Shown here one piece after another: positions 36,223-47,376 of a stretch of 64,000 bases of DNA. A program made the translations under genes and the position numbers. This stretch comes from Tuctoria greenei (taxonomy: Eukaryota > Streptophyta > Magnoliopsida > Poales > Poaceae). A model generated the notes under the pieces. It ran no database searches. It was not told where the DNA came from and saw nothing but the letters and a program-made list of their open reading frames with translations. How positions within the stretch are numbered: position 1 is the first letter of the stretch; the number at the start of each line of letters is the position of its first letter. The stretch lies in NCBI GenBank assembly GCA_036927565.1, contig JAYESD010000010.1, forward strand, positions 115,660,866-115,724,865, given 5' to 3'.

Positions 36223-36616
36223 CTGTGTAGGGAATAATTGAAACTTTAGGACAATAGATGAGATATAGAAGGGTACACTATGGCAAACGGTCCCAACTAC
36301 ATGCATCAAGGGAAACATATATAAATAAAGCAAGCAAATTCATTAACCAACTAGTGCGGATGTGGACAAGATGCTAATGCATTCCACAATTCGCACGACA
36401 CACTAACAAGCCTATATACAAATGACATGGATGTGGACAGGATGCCGAAGCATTCCACAACTCATGTCGCACACAACCACACACACATAACATAAAGCAA
36501 ACTACTAGCACAACATCATAAACAACACAACTCAAGACTAAAGAGGGCGTAGCTACACCCTCCTACACACTAAGGATAACTGTCCTGAGTCGTCCAGCGG
36601 GGAAACAGGTCCACTC
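36223..36616 (-). other. Spacer between the H3-tail ORF and gag
   Basis: 394 bases without an ORF of note. It contains a 69-bp-spaced direct duplication of GGATGTGGACARGATGC...GCATTCCACAA (36358-36403 and 36427-36472). Nothing suggests an independent gene. Confidence 0.5.
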
Positions 36617-37384
36617 CTACTCATCAGAGTCCTCCTCAATCTCCATCTCCGGGTCTTCTTCTTCCGAGTCCTCTCTTGATTCCTGGGGGGAGTTCATACG
36701 GCGATCTGGAGAGTTCGAGTCCCAAGGCTCAACGTCCGAAGCGTACTGAGGAGAGTTAGGATCAGCTCCAGTGATCCTCGCGTAGCGTCGGCGAAGTCGC
36801 TCGTAGCGGTCAACCAGGTCCCTGCTGTCCTGTAGCTCCTGCTGACAACGCTGGAGTCGCGAAGACAACTCCACCACATCGTCCACCAGCCTCTCGCACT
36901 GAGGGTGGGTCAAAGGCCCCTCGACGTCACGTCCAGTGTAGGCGGCCGTGCCACTAGGGCGCTGAGGGGTGTACGCGTGCTCCATGCACCCAAGAAGGAA
37001 CCTGTGGGCGTGGCTCCAGTAGGTAGTCGCCTCCCACGTGGCGTCCTCCTCAGCCGCACACTGGGAGCTCCTCCAGGCCGGAGAGAAGTGAGAGTGCAGC
37101 AGCTCCGAGTCGTAGTAGACGGCCAGCTGAGAACTCCACTCCAGTCCACCAGTATAGGGTGCAAAGACCCTAGTGGTGTGGTAGACTAGGCGAACACGGT
37201 ACTCACGGTACCCCGCAGCTCGAAGAAGAGAGCAAAGACGGACACGCATCCTCGAAGCAGCACTCCCAGTGGAGAACAGCGTCGTCTCCCTCCTGGGGGT
37301 GTGAGGTGCGGAGCGACTGGCTAGGGCGTGGTGAGGAACACGACCCCCAGTCGACTTACGAGCCGTCTGCTTGGTTCGCGCCAT
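36617..37384 (-). CDS. H3-tail-mimic ORF of Tekay-2 (255 aa, unknown function)
   Basis: Intact ORF between primer-binding site and gag. The product begins MARTKQTARKSTGG: after Met removal, residues 1-13 equal the histone H3 tail (R2, K4, R8, K9, S10, T11 present); H3 K14 is Arg. Weaker resemblance continues (P16, L20, A21, then RSAP as in H3 KSAP with a four-residue gap). The ATG is followed by GCG, a favourable plant start context and a substrate for Met removal. No histone fold follows. Residues about 30-160 are a unique region rich in Arg, Tyr and Trp (YWSHAHRFLLG; YTPQRPSGT); about 165-205 look coiled-coil (LVDDVVELSSRLQRCQQEL; YERLRRRYARI); the end is strongly acidic (REDSEEEDPEMEIEEDSDE). 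Tekay-1 has a decayed homologue. What is seen: the sequence identity. What I infer: it may engage H3-tail writers or readers. I know of no described function. Confidence 0.92.
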   Translation of the reverse strand: MARTKQTARKSTGGRVPHHALASRSAPHTPRRETTLFSTGSAASRMRVRLCSLLRAAGYREYRVRLVYHTTRVFAPYTGGLEWSSQLAVYYDSELLHSHFSPAWRSSQCAAEEDATWEATTYWSHAHRFLLGCMEHAYTPQRPSGTAAYTGRDVEGPLTHPQCERLVDDVVELSSRLQRCQQELQDSRDLVDRYERLRRRYARITGADPNSPQYASDVEPWDSNSPDRRMNSPQESREDSEEEDPEMEIEEDSDE

Positions 37385-37580
37385 CTACAAACATTTGAAA
37401 AGAAGAGAGTGAGATCAATAATCAATAAATTAAATTAGAATAAATCAATAAGTGTAGCAAGATAAGAAGCACAAGGTTTGAGATGGGAAGCACAAAGTTT
37501 TGGAAATACTATTTTATAAGAAAATAGTATAGTCCTTAATTTTCGACCATTTCTAACTAGGCTTGCGTCCTACGGGCAAC

Positions 37581-37595
37581 ACGGCTCTGATACCA
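37581..37595 (-). other. Primer-binding site, Tekay-2
   Basis: On the minus strand TGGTATCAGAGCCGT begins three bases inside the 5' LTR and matches the complement of plant initiator-Met tRNA. Confidence 0.85.
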
Positions 37596-37598
37596 CTT

Positions 37599-40500
37599 TG
37601 TCACGCCTGGTCATCGTAAAGATGAACAGACGCTAATCACATGTACGCCAGGATCAGTTGAATCGTACATGCATCGACGAAAGTGAAATATCATACATTG
37701 CCATGTTCGATTACATAAATAGTCTTACAGTACGACCCGAAGGTCTACAAATACACACCACAAATATTTACATCAACTACAAAGTTCACCAAGTCCAAAC
37801 TACAGCAGAAGACTAATAGATGAGAGTAGCTCCAACTCCACAGGCAGCCGTTGCGCGTGAGGTCGCCAGCCTAGACCAAGTCCTCCGGGTTGACGAAGAA
37901 GTCCTCCGGTGCCGCTTCTTCTTCTTCATATTCTAATGGAAAATTAAACGCTTGAGTACATAGAGTACTCAGCAAGTGCGGGAAGAGATGATATGATTGG
38001 CTAAAGCAAGGAAAGGCCAACTATGGCTTAGCACTATGCTTAGGACCTAACCTTAGCTTCCATTTATCAATATCACAATTCAAGAAGTAATCAACACATG
38101 AGTAATGATAATGAATGTAACTTGATTCATAATTAACCACCATTTCCCAACCATAAACTAATTATGAACTGGCCCCAAGCCGCTCTTGTCTGTGAGCACG
38201 GCTGTCATGACAGTTTTACCAAATCTCTGCAGAGAGTGTACCCTTTTCCCACAAGCAGTGATTTCATCCCCTGTTGCCAGGTGGACTAAGTGAACCTCCC
38301 CGATTGCCCGTGGTAGCTAACCACATTTCACACTTCCTTTGGTGTGAGGCCAGGAGATCACTACATGGTCTTTACAAAGGTACTCCCGACTAGTGCTAGC
38401 CCTCTAAGGTTTCCACCACTGGGGATTCTCGGAGTAACCCTTCGCCCCAGAGCCCCCTCTTGAGCCTTGCGGATCCCAGAGCAGATCACCCGCATCATTC
38501 CCCGCACCATCCAACCACTAGCATTTCATCGGGAGAAACCTAATTAATTGACCAAGCTGCCCCATCTCAGTCTCGTGGTGGTACTATAAAGCTTAGTGGC
38601 TTCCTCCATAAACCGGTCCTTAGAATCCGGTGGTAACAAACCCCAATCCCGGGTCTCGTGCAAACTGCACCATACCAATACTAACCAACCACCAGATTCC
38701 TATCCACTACAATTGTGTAATTACCACAAGTTCAAGTAACCATAAAGTTTAATGTAGCACAATCGTATAAAGTCCCAATCCCATGATTTAAGCATGGCTA
38801 AGCACAACTATGACCTATCTACTTCCCAACCCATTTCAGGTAACAAGGAATTATATGGAACAGGGCATGTAAACATGAAGTAGGACATCAATTTAATTAG
38901 CATGCATCTATCTAAATCCCTAGAATTGGTACAAGATGGTCAAGGGCACTTGCCTTCGTTGAAGACTTGAGTGTTGGAGAAGTCCTGGTCTTGGAGGTTA
39001 ATATTAGGGTCGTAGTACGACTCTAGATATATACCCAAGCATGGCAAGAATAGAATAAAGCTAAATAAGTAAAGGGCACGAAAAACAATGCATCACAACA
39101 CACACATAAGCATAAAATCCTATACTAATGCGTCCCTACGAAGTATTTATTACTTAACATGGCCAAAGTATGCATTTCATATTTATCCTACATTTTTGGG
39201 ATTTCATTATAGCCTAAAACCATTTTTATTGAATTTTCTATGGCCAAAATGTATTTTTAAACACTTATAATAAATATTCCATGGACAAAATATATTTAAA
39301 CTGAACCCTACAATTTATTCACAGCATAAAATAATTTATACCAATTTTTCCTAACATTTCTACACTTAAGTACCATTTTTATCTATTTTCTATACCTCAA
39401 ATACACCTAAAAACCATATTCAGCAAATAAATAAAAGTCCAGGGACTGGAAAATAAGATTACAACACTGTACAGGGGCTAAATCTACAATTCTATAAATT
39501 TCCAGGGGTTAAATTGACTATTTAAACGATTTAAACCAATTCCAGAAAGTCCAGGGGCTAGACTGTGAATTCTGGGGGCTAGATTTGAATTACAGCAAGG
39601 GTCAGGGGGTAGCTAGTGAATTTCCAGGGGCCACGGTGCAAATGCGCAGGCGGGAAAAGAACTTTGAATGTGGGCCGTTGGATCTTAATTGGACGCGCGG
39701 GATTTAAAATACCGAACCGTTACGATGTTATAATCTCAGCCGTTGGCCGGGAATGGACGGCTCTAGTTGAGCCACGTCGGCCCAACCGTCGCCAGCGCGG
39801 CGCGCGGCAGCGCCCGACGGCTGCCGGCGGCGATCTCGCCGGAGATCACCCCAAAACGCGAAATACACCCTAATTCTAGGAACAGAGCGCATAGAAATAA
39901 AGAGGGAGGCATGGCGATCTCACCAGAGGCGTTGATCGGGCTCGGGGAGGAGAGGAAGACGCCGGAGACGAAGAATGGCGGCGGTGCTCGTCGGAGTTCG
40001 ATGATCCGGCGGTGCAGTGGCGATCTACCCAAGCCAACACGTCCAATGTGTCCCTGGTGAAGCGGCGATCACGTCAGGCCAAGAAAATGGGGAGGAGGGG
40101 GGCTGCGGTGACGGGAACGCGAGCGCCGAGGTGACTCACCGGTGATGAAGGTCTAGGGTTCTGGGGGGGCTCAGTTGCGGGGGGAAATGGGGGCGCCGGC
40201 TCCTCTTAAGCGTGGAGGGGGGTGCGGTTGTGGCGCTCGGCTGAAATTGGAGCGGGGGGGAGTGGTTCCGAGGGAGGGGGAGAAGTGGGCGTGGGGTGGG
40301 CACGGCAGTTGCGCGTGGGAAGGAGGGAAAGCGATGGTTGCGCCCTGGGGAAGATGACAGGTGGGGTTCGTGGTGCAGAGAGAGAAGGGAGGGGGAGGGC
40401 GGGGTTGGGCTGGCGGGGGAAGGAATGGGAATTGGGCCAGGGGAGAAGTCAGCCTAGGGAGGGGGTTTATTTCTTTTTATTTTTCTTTTTCCTTTCTTTT

Positions 40501-40632
40501 CTTTTGATTTGAATTCAAATTCAAATTTTAAACGGATGCTACTCGTTTGAACTTCAAAAATCACCCAAAAATGCATACAACTATGATCAAGGGTTTGAGC
40601 AAATTTTTATACATGAAATGATGGGTGTTACA
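37599..40632 (-). repeat. Tekay-2 5' LTR
   Basis: 3034 bp. It begins TGTCACGCC (one change from the other LTR) and ends GGTGTTACA on the plus strand, followed by the target duplication AAGTG. Contains the transcription control region of the element; I could not fix a convincing TATA box. Confidence 0.92.
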
Positions 40633-40637
40633 AAGTG

Positions 40638-43600
40638 CATGTCCCTCCACCGATCTCGTTTCGAGATCAAGGTGGAGGAATGCTCAAGATGATAGCCCGG
40701 TAGTGGAGCAAGATGAAGCTTCATTCATCTTCAACTCCAACCTCACTTGGCGATGAACACCAAACATGAAGCTTACACCAAATCCATGGTCGTGAATTTC
40801 TCACGCAAGGACCTTCAACCCGAATTGCTCTTCAATTGAGGTACGACTTTAAAAATTTCTGTCGTTTATATTGCATTTCAATTGAATGATATTTCTTACA
40901 TTGGCGAGGAATGTTTACACCTCCTCATCATTAAATTCTTAATCCTCATGGGAGTAAGTGTTGTCATTGCTTTTTGATTCTTCAAAAGGAATGTCACCTT
41001 ACTTGGGAATAAATTTAAGCAAATACCTAGAATTTCATAAATATTGTTTAATTGACTTCGTCATTTCTGCCTAGGTTTAGTAAACAAAGCTTATGGAATA
41101 ACTTAATGGTTGAATTGGCATGTATAAACTTAGGAATGGTGATGTCCATAATTTTGATTTGAAACCCATTCATGCATGGACCACTTGATTTCAAAATTTC
41201 GAGGAAAGATTAAATATTCAGGAGTGTAAAATTGAGAATCTTGTTTGCCACGATCCAAATGATAAACAATAAAGATGGTTAGAAAATTCAAGATGAAGGA
41301 ACTCATAGAGTGTACATCTATCAATCGGATTGCTATAAGTAGGAGCTTTAGAAAATGTGCAAATTGATTAATCCATAATGCTCCGCTCTTATATCAATGA
41401 ATAATACATTGTTTATAATGCACTCAAAATTGAACCCGATGTATCTTTGTTGTTTTTCTTCCCCGGATGTACAAATGGAATTTGGTCATCTAACCCAATG
41501 TTTCGGCTGTACAAGTGCCGGGAGCTGACCATCCCTCTCTATCCAAGAGGGGAAGCTTGCAGGAGTGATGTTTCTATGTAGGTATAAAAGAACTAGATTG
41601 TTGAAGGAAGATTTGAATGTACCATTTCAACATCTCTCAGCCAATGAGTAATCGAGCATGGTTGAAACTAATGGGCTGCTATGAATAAGTGGGATCCCTA
41701 TGCTCCCAACTATTCTAAGCACCCCTTAAGATAAGGGAGTTGCCACCATCGCTGGGCGCACGTTGTTCCTTTGTGGCCAAAGGTTATTTTATCCTTAGCC
41801 AAGAAAAGATGGATCACACCCAACACATGGGAGACCTTGAGACGCGGAAAGCGGCATCGATAGCAGTATCTTCGACCACACTCATGGCACCCATGGGAGG
41901 CAGCATAATACTGACACTCAATCCTCCATTTTCAAAGCCATGCTACATCAAGGTTAGGCCGACCTCACAACCTATCTCAGCTGTTAGGGTTTCAACTCCT
42001 ATGGCGGACCTTATCAAGAACAAGCTTGGGATAGGACACTCACTTGAGGTAACTTGTATCACATCCCACCTTGCTTTTTCTTTTTCCAGTTTTCCACATC
42101 ATTGCATCTAAAAAACAAAAGCACTTAGGATTGGATTTAATAAAATAAAATATGCTCGGTAAGAATGTTGATTCCTTCATAAGTTGAAAGATAAATAGTT
42201 GATGTATTTTTGAAATTCTTTTTGAAAATAAAACTAAGCGTACTATTCTAAATTCTAAATCGAACTAAAGTCAAACTTTCTAGTGCTTATAAATTATTAT
42301 GGCTTTATTTCTTTCATAGAAAGGAGATAAAACGAGAAATCAAAACTTAAAAGAAAAAGATAATTGAAGTAACTCGTCTTCGAATCAACTTTGGTTGGGA
42401 TTCAAAAAATGAATAAATAAAAATAAAGTCAATTTTTTCCTTTTTTAGGGGGGCCTTCGGGAGTCGTGGAATGGTTTTCTTCTCCTCTTATTCTTCTTTA
42501 GTACTTAAGTTATAATTTAATATTCTCCAACTATTGAGTTTATTGGCTTTAAGTACTTCACCTAAAACTTAGAAATTGTGGGTACCATGAGCATGATCCA
42601 ATTTTAGGTTGTTGTCAGATACAATATAGAACATAGTGCTGCTAGTTTCCTGATCAAAGCAAAACTTAAACTCCAGATAAATTTCAAAATTGATTTAAAA
42701 TGGAGTTCCTCATTTGATTTTAATTTCCTACCAAAGCCATATGATATTTCAATTTGATAACCCCATGCATATGCTATTTGTTTTCACATTGAGTCAAACT
42801 AGTATAGACCTATGTGAGAATCTTTTCATACTTCCATGACCAAGATTACACACGTGCACGTGTTAAACTTCTACACTCGAAGTTAGCAATTTTTCCATCA
42901 TTCCATTTTCCACCTCCAAAAAGATACTCCATATATTAAATGTAAAAACTCTCTTCAATTTTATTTGAAAAGAAAGGGAGTAATAGGCATGGCTACGAAA
43001 AAAGGAGAATAAAGCATGCTCTCCATGAATGAGCATGAGAAAAAAAAGAAAGAGAGAAAAAGTAGTCATGCTTCATCCCTACAATAAAGAGAGTGCATAA
43101 AAAGGAGTCATCTTCCACCACCACAAATATTCCACCACACTTGAACAATCCTCTAGAGGTATGATTTGTTTTCTCCTAAGGCTTACTCTTTTGACTTAGC
43201 AATATATGTGTTGCATTTATGTATACTCATGTTCCCTACCAAGATCCACAAAAAGCCTTATTTAGATATAAGACAAGAAAGGCAATTGCCTTGGTGAGGA
43301 AAAATTCACTTACACAAAGGAGTAATTGAGAGTATCATTTGAGGAACTTAAGCCTAATTTTGAAAATCATTTAAAATTCTCCTGGATTTGTGTGGAACAT
43401 AGACATTAAGAATAATGCATGCCTTATGAACTGTTCTATCTTTCAATGACCCAAAGGAGAGGAGAAGGGAAAATCCCCGTAGGGACTAAGGTGAAGGGTG
43501 AGTACCATTGCCAATTTATTCATTACAAGGTAGAATGTTTAATTTTGCATTCGGTACTATTGAAGCATTGGGCTTAGTAGCAACTTCTGATCAACAACCT

Positions 43601-43642
43601 AAGTCTTTAACTTTGCTCGCAAAGGATAAGCTTGGAGAAGTT
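40638..43642 (+). mobile_element. Internal part (right) of the Athila-like element
   Basis: Continuation of the target element after Tekay-2. No frame with recognisable pol motifs. It ends in a purine-rich stretch, AAAGGATAAGCTTGGAGAAG, just before the LTR at 43643, which fits a degenerate polypurine tract. I see nothing else but AT-rich untranslated sequence and scattered short ORFs (for example 41740-42111, unrecognised). Confidence 0.5.
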
Positions 43643-44832
43643 TGTTGACGGTTGTTAAGTACTAATTTTGACCGTCAATATATCTCAATTATATGACGGA
43701 GTAGATATTTCTTACATGCATTGCTTTTAGAAATAACCTAATTCCACTTCTACTTCGAGAAAATGGTGCATGCAGGTATTTTATACAGAATTGAAGTGAA
43801 ACCCAAAGGAGGAATCCTAAAGAATACCTTCTTAGCCAATCGGACAATGACATGTGGCAGCACATGGATCAAATGGCCCACCTACAGGAGTATCCAAGGG
43901 CATCCAACGGTGTAGCACTCTGAAATGGTCAGAGGACCCAAAAGTAGTGTCACAAAAGAAAACCAATGCCAACGGGCGAAGCCAGGGGTCGGCCAAACTG
44001 TTGGTTCAGCCAACCTAGTAAAGGTGACAAACGCGGTCAGCTTCCACGTATTGACTTCTTGCGGTGAGCTGATAACGATGATGACTGATTCACACGGTTT
44101 TGGTAGTGGGGACTGCCTCAACTCTGTGTATAAATAGGGGGGAGGTGCCTCACTTCACTTTACACACCATTCAAGCATTCTTTCATTGTAAACACTAGTT
44201 CTCCTAGTTCCTCAGTGGTGGTTAGGCTGTAGACAAGAGCCTCTAGTCCCATGTCAAAATTGGAAAAGGTACAGCTCATGTATCTTTCTTTCCTTTTTGT
44301 GACTTTATGCATTATAATAATATTATTAGTAGTCTCTCTTTATTCATATACTTGGGCAAAGTGTCTCTTTTTTGATTGTGGAGTCCATGTATGTGCTAGG
44401 TGTAGGTGTTACTATGATATGATCATAATGTCCATATCATGTTATCATGAACATCATACACAACCATTATAGTCTAATTAGGTAATAATATGAATATGTT
44501 AATATGTTAGTGCTTGGTCCCAACATTTGTTCAACAATGTTTAGGTTAGTCATTGCCTTAGAATGATATGTGTACCTAGGCTTCTAGGTATTTACTTAAC
44601 AGGTAAGTGTGGTGCTTAGATTGTTAAGTAGTTTTGGATGAATCTGATAAATACTTAGTACCCTATACCTTTATCATAAGAATAGTATTTAGTTTACCTC
44701 ACCGCCTTCCTTTGAGATAAAAACGACTCTCTTGGGAATACTCTTGGGTGAAATGCTACAATGGTATCTTCTGTGCGCTTGCGGATCTCATCTCTTACCG
44801 TAGATGATCTATAGTGTTAAGAAATACTAACA
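43643..44832 (+). repeat. Athila-like LTR (3' side), plus strand
   Basis: 1190 bp, TGTTGACGGTTGTTAAG...GAAATACTAACA. A TATA-like TATAAATAGG lies at about 44139-44148, followed by a leader similar to that in the minus-strand LTR at 2847-4400. Its right end cuts a Copia pol fragment, so the element inserted into that Copia. Confidence 0.6.
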
Positions 44833-46285
44833 CACAACATATGCATTGTCAGGTCGAGTGAAGGTGAGGTACTGCAGGGCTCCAGCAAGACCACATAGTG
44901 AGTAGCATCAGAAATGGGAATACCATCGGATGATAAATTAGCACACGTGTCGATTGGAGTGGACGTGATTTATAATCATTCACGTCTACTCTCTAAAAAA
45001 TCTCAACCATGTACTACTGCTATGAGAGGAAGAAGCCTACGTTGTTCCCAGTAACAGTAAAAATGCCCAGAAAATGATGTAGGCTGCCCAAATTCTTCAT
45101 CGAAAATTTTGCAGCAAGAGAATCAATAATACGACGGAGCAATTGTACTGATGAGGCAGTCAGAATAATGTCATCCACATACAGCAATGGATAGGCTATA
45201 TCTACACCGTGTCGATAGACAAAGAGAGAAGTATCGTACCGAGCACCAACAAATCCAAGTGACATAATATGGGAAGCAAAGTGGTTGTACCCGACACAAG
45301 AAGCTTGCTTCAAACCACATAAGAACTTGTTCAAGCAACAAACCAAATTCTGGTGAGCTATATAAACAAAACTAGAAAGCTGCTCGCAATAGACTGTCTC
45401 AGAAAGAGTACTATGTAGAAAGGTGTTCTTCACATCAAGCTGGTAAATAGGCCAATCATGAGAGAGTACTAATGAGAGAACAGTATGAACTGTAGAAGGT
45501 TTCACCACATGGATGAAAGTCTCACCAAAATCAACACTAGGCTATGGAGTAAAACCACGAAGAACTCAACAAGCCTTGTAACGATCATGAGAGCCATCTA
45601 GATGAAACTTGTGGTGAAAAACCCACTTACCATTTTTGGCATTCGTATCTCGAGGATGTTGCACGACATTCCAAGTGTTGTTGTCTTGCAGAGCGATGAA
45701 CTCTTTGGTCATGGCCTCTCGCTAATTGGCATCAACGAGAGCGCCACAGTATGTCTTCAGAATCAGTGACAACATTGATGTGTGAAGATTCAGGCATTGT
45801 ACCTAGAGATGAAGACTAGTCTTACCATGTGTCCGCATGGTATGCTCATTACCGATGGGACGCACCTCGAGCATGGACCATGGGTTGTGAACAAAGATCG
45901 ACTACTGGTGAAGGGCAGTCGGTGCAGCCGCGGGAGGGCTAAAGCCTAGAAGAGGAGCTTGGATATAAGCTTGGAGCACTATGACCGCCCTAGGTGGTGG
46001 TTGGACTGCCTGGTGAATAGGGGCTCACCTAGCTTCTGGGATGAGTATTGTCGATAGGACCACGAGCACCTGTTGTCTTACCATCTGAGGAGCAGAGGCC
46101 TACCTAGCCTCTGGTTGGTTGGCGGTTTGACCATAGACTGCGAGGCAAATAGAGGCCCGTCTGGCCTCTGTTGGAGATTTCATCGGGTGGACAGGGGCCG
46201 AGAAGGCCCCTATGCATAGAGCGGTCTGACTGACCGGAGCCGCCATGCATGTAAAAGTCTAGTGAGACCCAGATCATGGAGGACA
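44833..46285 (-). pseudogene. Copia pol fragment (RT), minus strand
   Basis: Ty1/Copia polyprotein remnant. Going with the coding direction: a connection region with ALQDNNTWNVV and KNGKWVFHHKFHLDGS (about 45710-45600), then after two stops the ORF 45508-45020 with the RT motifs WPIYQLDVKNTFLHS, CGLKQAS and the active site LLYVDDIILTAS (YVDD at 45181-45170), and SMKNLGSLHHFLGI. Beyond 45020 it degenerates (TPIDTCANLSSDGIPISDATHY, then TMHMLC) and is cut at 44833 by the Athila-like LTR. The motif set resembles the Ale/Retrofit group rather than the Copia at 12237-12763. The upstream part 45900-46285 is a low-quality linker region, and its boundary with the Tat LTR is approximate. Confidence 0.75.
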
Positions 46286-47376
46286 TGTGCCGGTACCCGA
46301 CATACCGGGTATCGCGCACAGGCTAAAAGCACCTAAGTACCCTACCTCCCTGCTGAGGTAGGGTCTAATGGCGCCATGTGTCCAGAAGGCCCGGACCCCA
46401 GCCTACCTCAGGTACAGGTTTCGGCGCTGCCACATGGACCTCAAGACGGAGTCTAGCTCCCTCGAAAATACGGGCTCCCAAGCGGCCACGTGTTTAGCGG
46501 GACGGGACTTCGCTCCCCCATAGGAGTGAGCTCTGGTGCCGCCACGTGGTCCGAAGCACCAGGTCGGCCACCTCCTGCGGAGGCGGGCTCTGACTCTACC
46601 ACGGGTCCTGCAGTCCCGAACCCCCGACTCTCCTAAGGGGCTGGTTTCAGAGCTGCAACAATGCCCGCAGTATGGGACCCGACCTCCCCCGCCGAGGCAA
46701 GCTCCCATGCTGCCATGTGCCATGCAACTTGCCCTGGACGGTGGTTTATGGGAGTTAAGGGGCGGTGCGCCTTTTCTAAATCGGACATTGAAGACACGCG
46801 CCTTCCGCAGACGCATGACGCGGTGCACGCCTACTGTTGGGTACCGCTACGCCCAATTGCATCGTAATAAATACGCCGCAGGCCTACCCCACTCTGCCAA
46901 GTGGGTAGCTTATGGCGACAGGACAGTTGGACGGGACATCCCCTGCATTCATCAACGACTACGCATGGGCCACTGGTGTCTGAGGCGGCAATACGACGGG
47001 TCTTCAAGACACAATCATGGGAAGCTTATGCAGGAAGCCTTAGATCTTTAGGATAAGATCACCACGAGGCAATCTATTGGGCCCTGGACCCCTCTTATAA
47101 GCTGTCCAGCCTTGGACTATAAAAGGACTGGGCAGCCATCGACTTAGACAATGACACTGAACATACCCATTCATACTCAGGAGAGCACACTCTCTAGCAA
47201 TACAACTCACACCGTGGAGTAGGGTATTATGCTCCAGTGGCTTGAACCACGTAAAACCATCGTCTCATCATCTCTCATATGCGTAACCTTGCCTGAGGAC
47301 AAGACCTGCCAATCAAGAACCTCCGTGGGCTGCTCCTATAGCAGCTCCTGGGAAGTGTCGTAAGAACACTTTGACA
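46286..47376 (+). repeat. Tat-type Gypsy 5' LTR
   Basis: The right end is firm: TTTGACA at 47376 followed by the primer-binding region TTTAGCGTGCCAGGCAG. TATAAAA lies at 47118-47124, followed by a leader (CAATACAACTCACACCG...GTAGGGTATTATGC) that I recognise from grass Tat-lineage LTRs. GC-rich, with a repeated phrase (GCTGCCACATGGACC, GCCACGTG). The left edge, TGTGCCGG at 46286, is a guess; short ORFs in it are unsupported. Confidence 0.6.

Larger units (their letters stand above)
28625..40632 (-). mobile_element. Tekay-2: nearly intact Tekay/Del-type chromovirus with an H3-tail ORF
   Basis: 12,008-bp Ty3/Gypsy element with LTRs of 3025 and 3034 bp, a 5-bp target duplication AAGTG (28620-28624 and 40633-40637), an initiator-Met primer-binding site, an extra 255-codon ORF, one gag-pol frame of 1508 codons with a single stop, a chromodomain integrase, and a polypurine tract. 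The LTRs differ by roughly 1-2% by eye, so the insertion is recent relative to Tekay-1. It sits inside the Athila-like element of 25337-44832. Confidence 0.95.

Noticed and set aside
36617..37384. A host histone H3 gene or pseudogene
   Set aside because: Only the first 13 residues match exactly and a weak resemblance ends by about residue 30; no histone fold follows, and the ORF sits between primer-binding site and gag of a complete LTR element with a homologue in another element.
41740..42111. A 123-codon ORF as a possible gene
   Set aside because: No recognisable motif, and it lies in the untranslated 3' part of a pol-less LTR element.
46403..47051. Arg/Pro-rich ORFs on both strands (141 and 171 codons)
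   Set aside because: They fall within the Tat-type LTR, overlap each other, and have no family resemblance.
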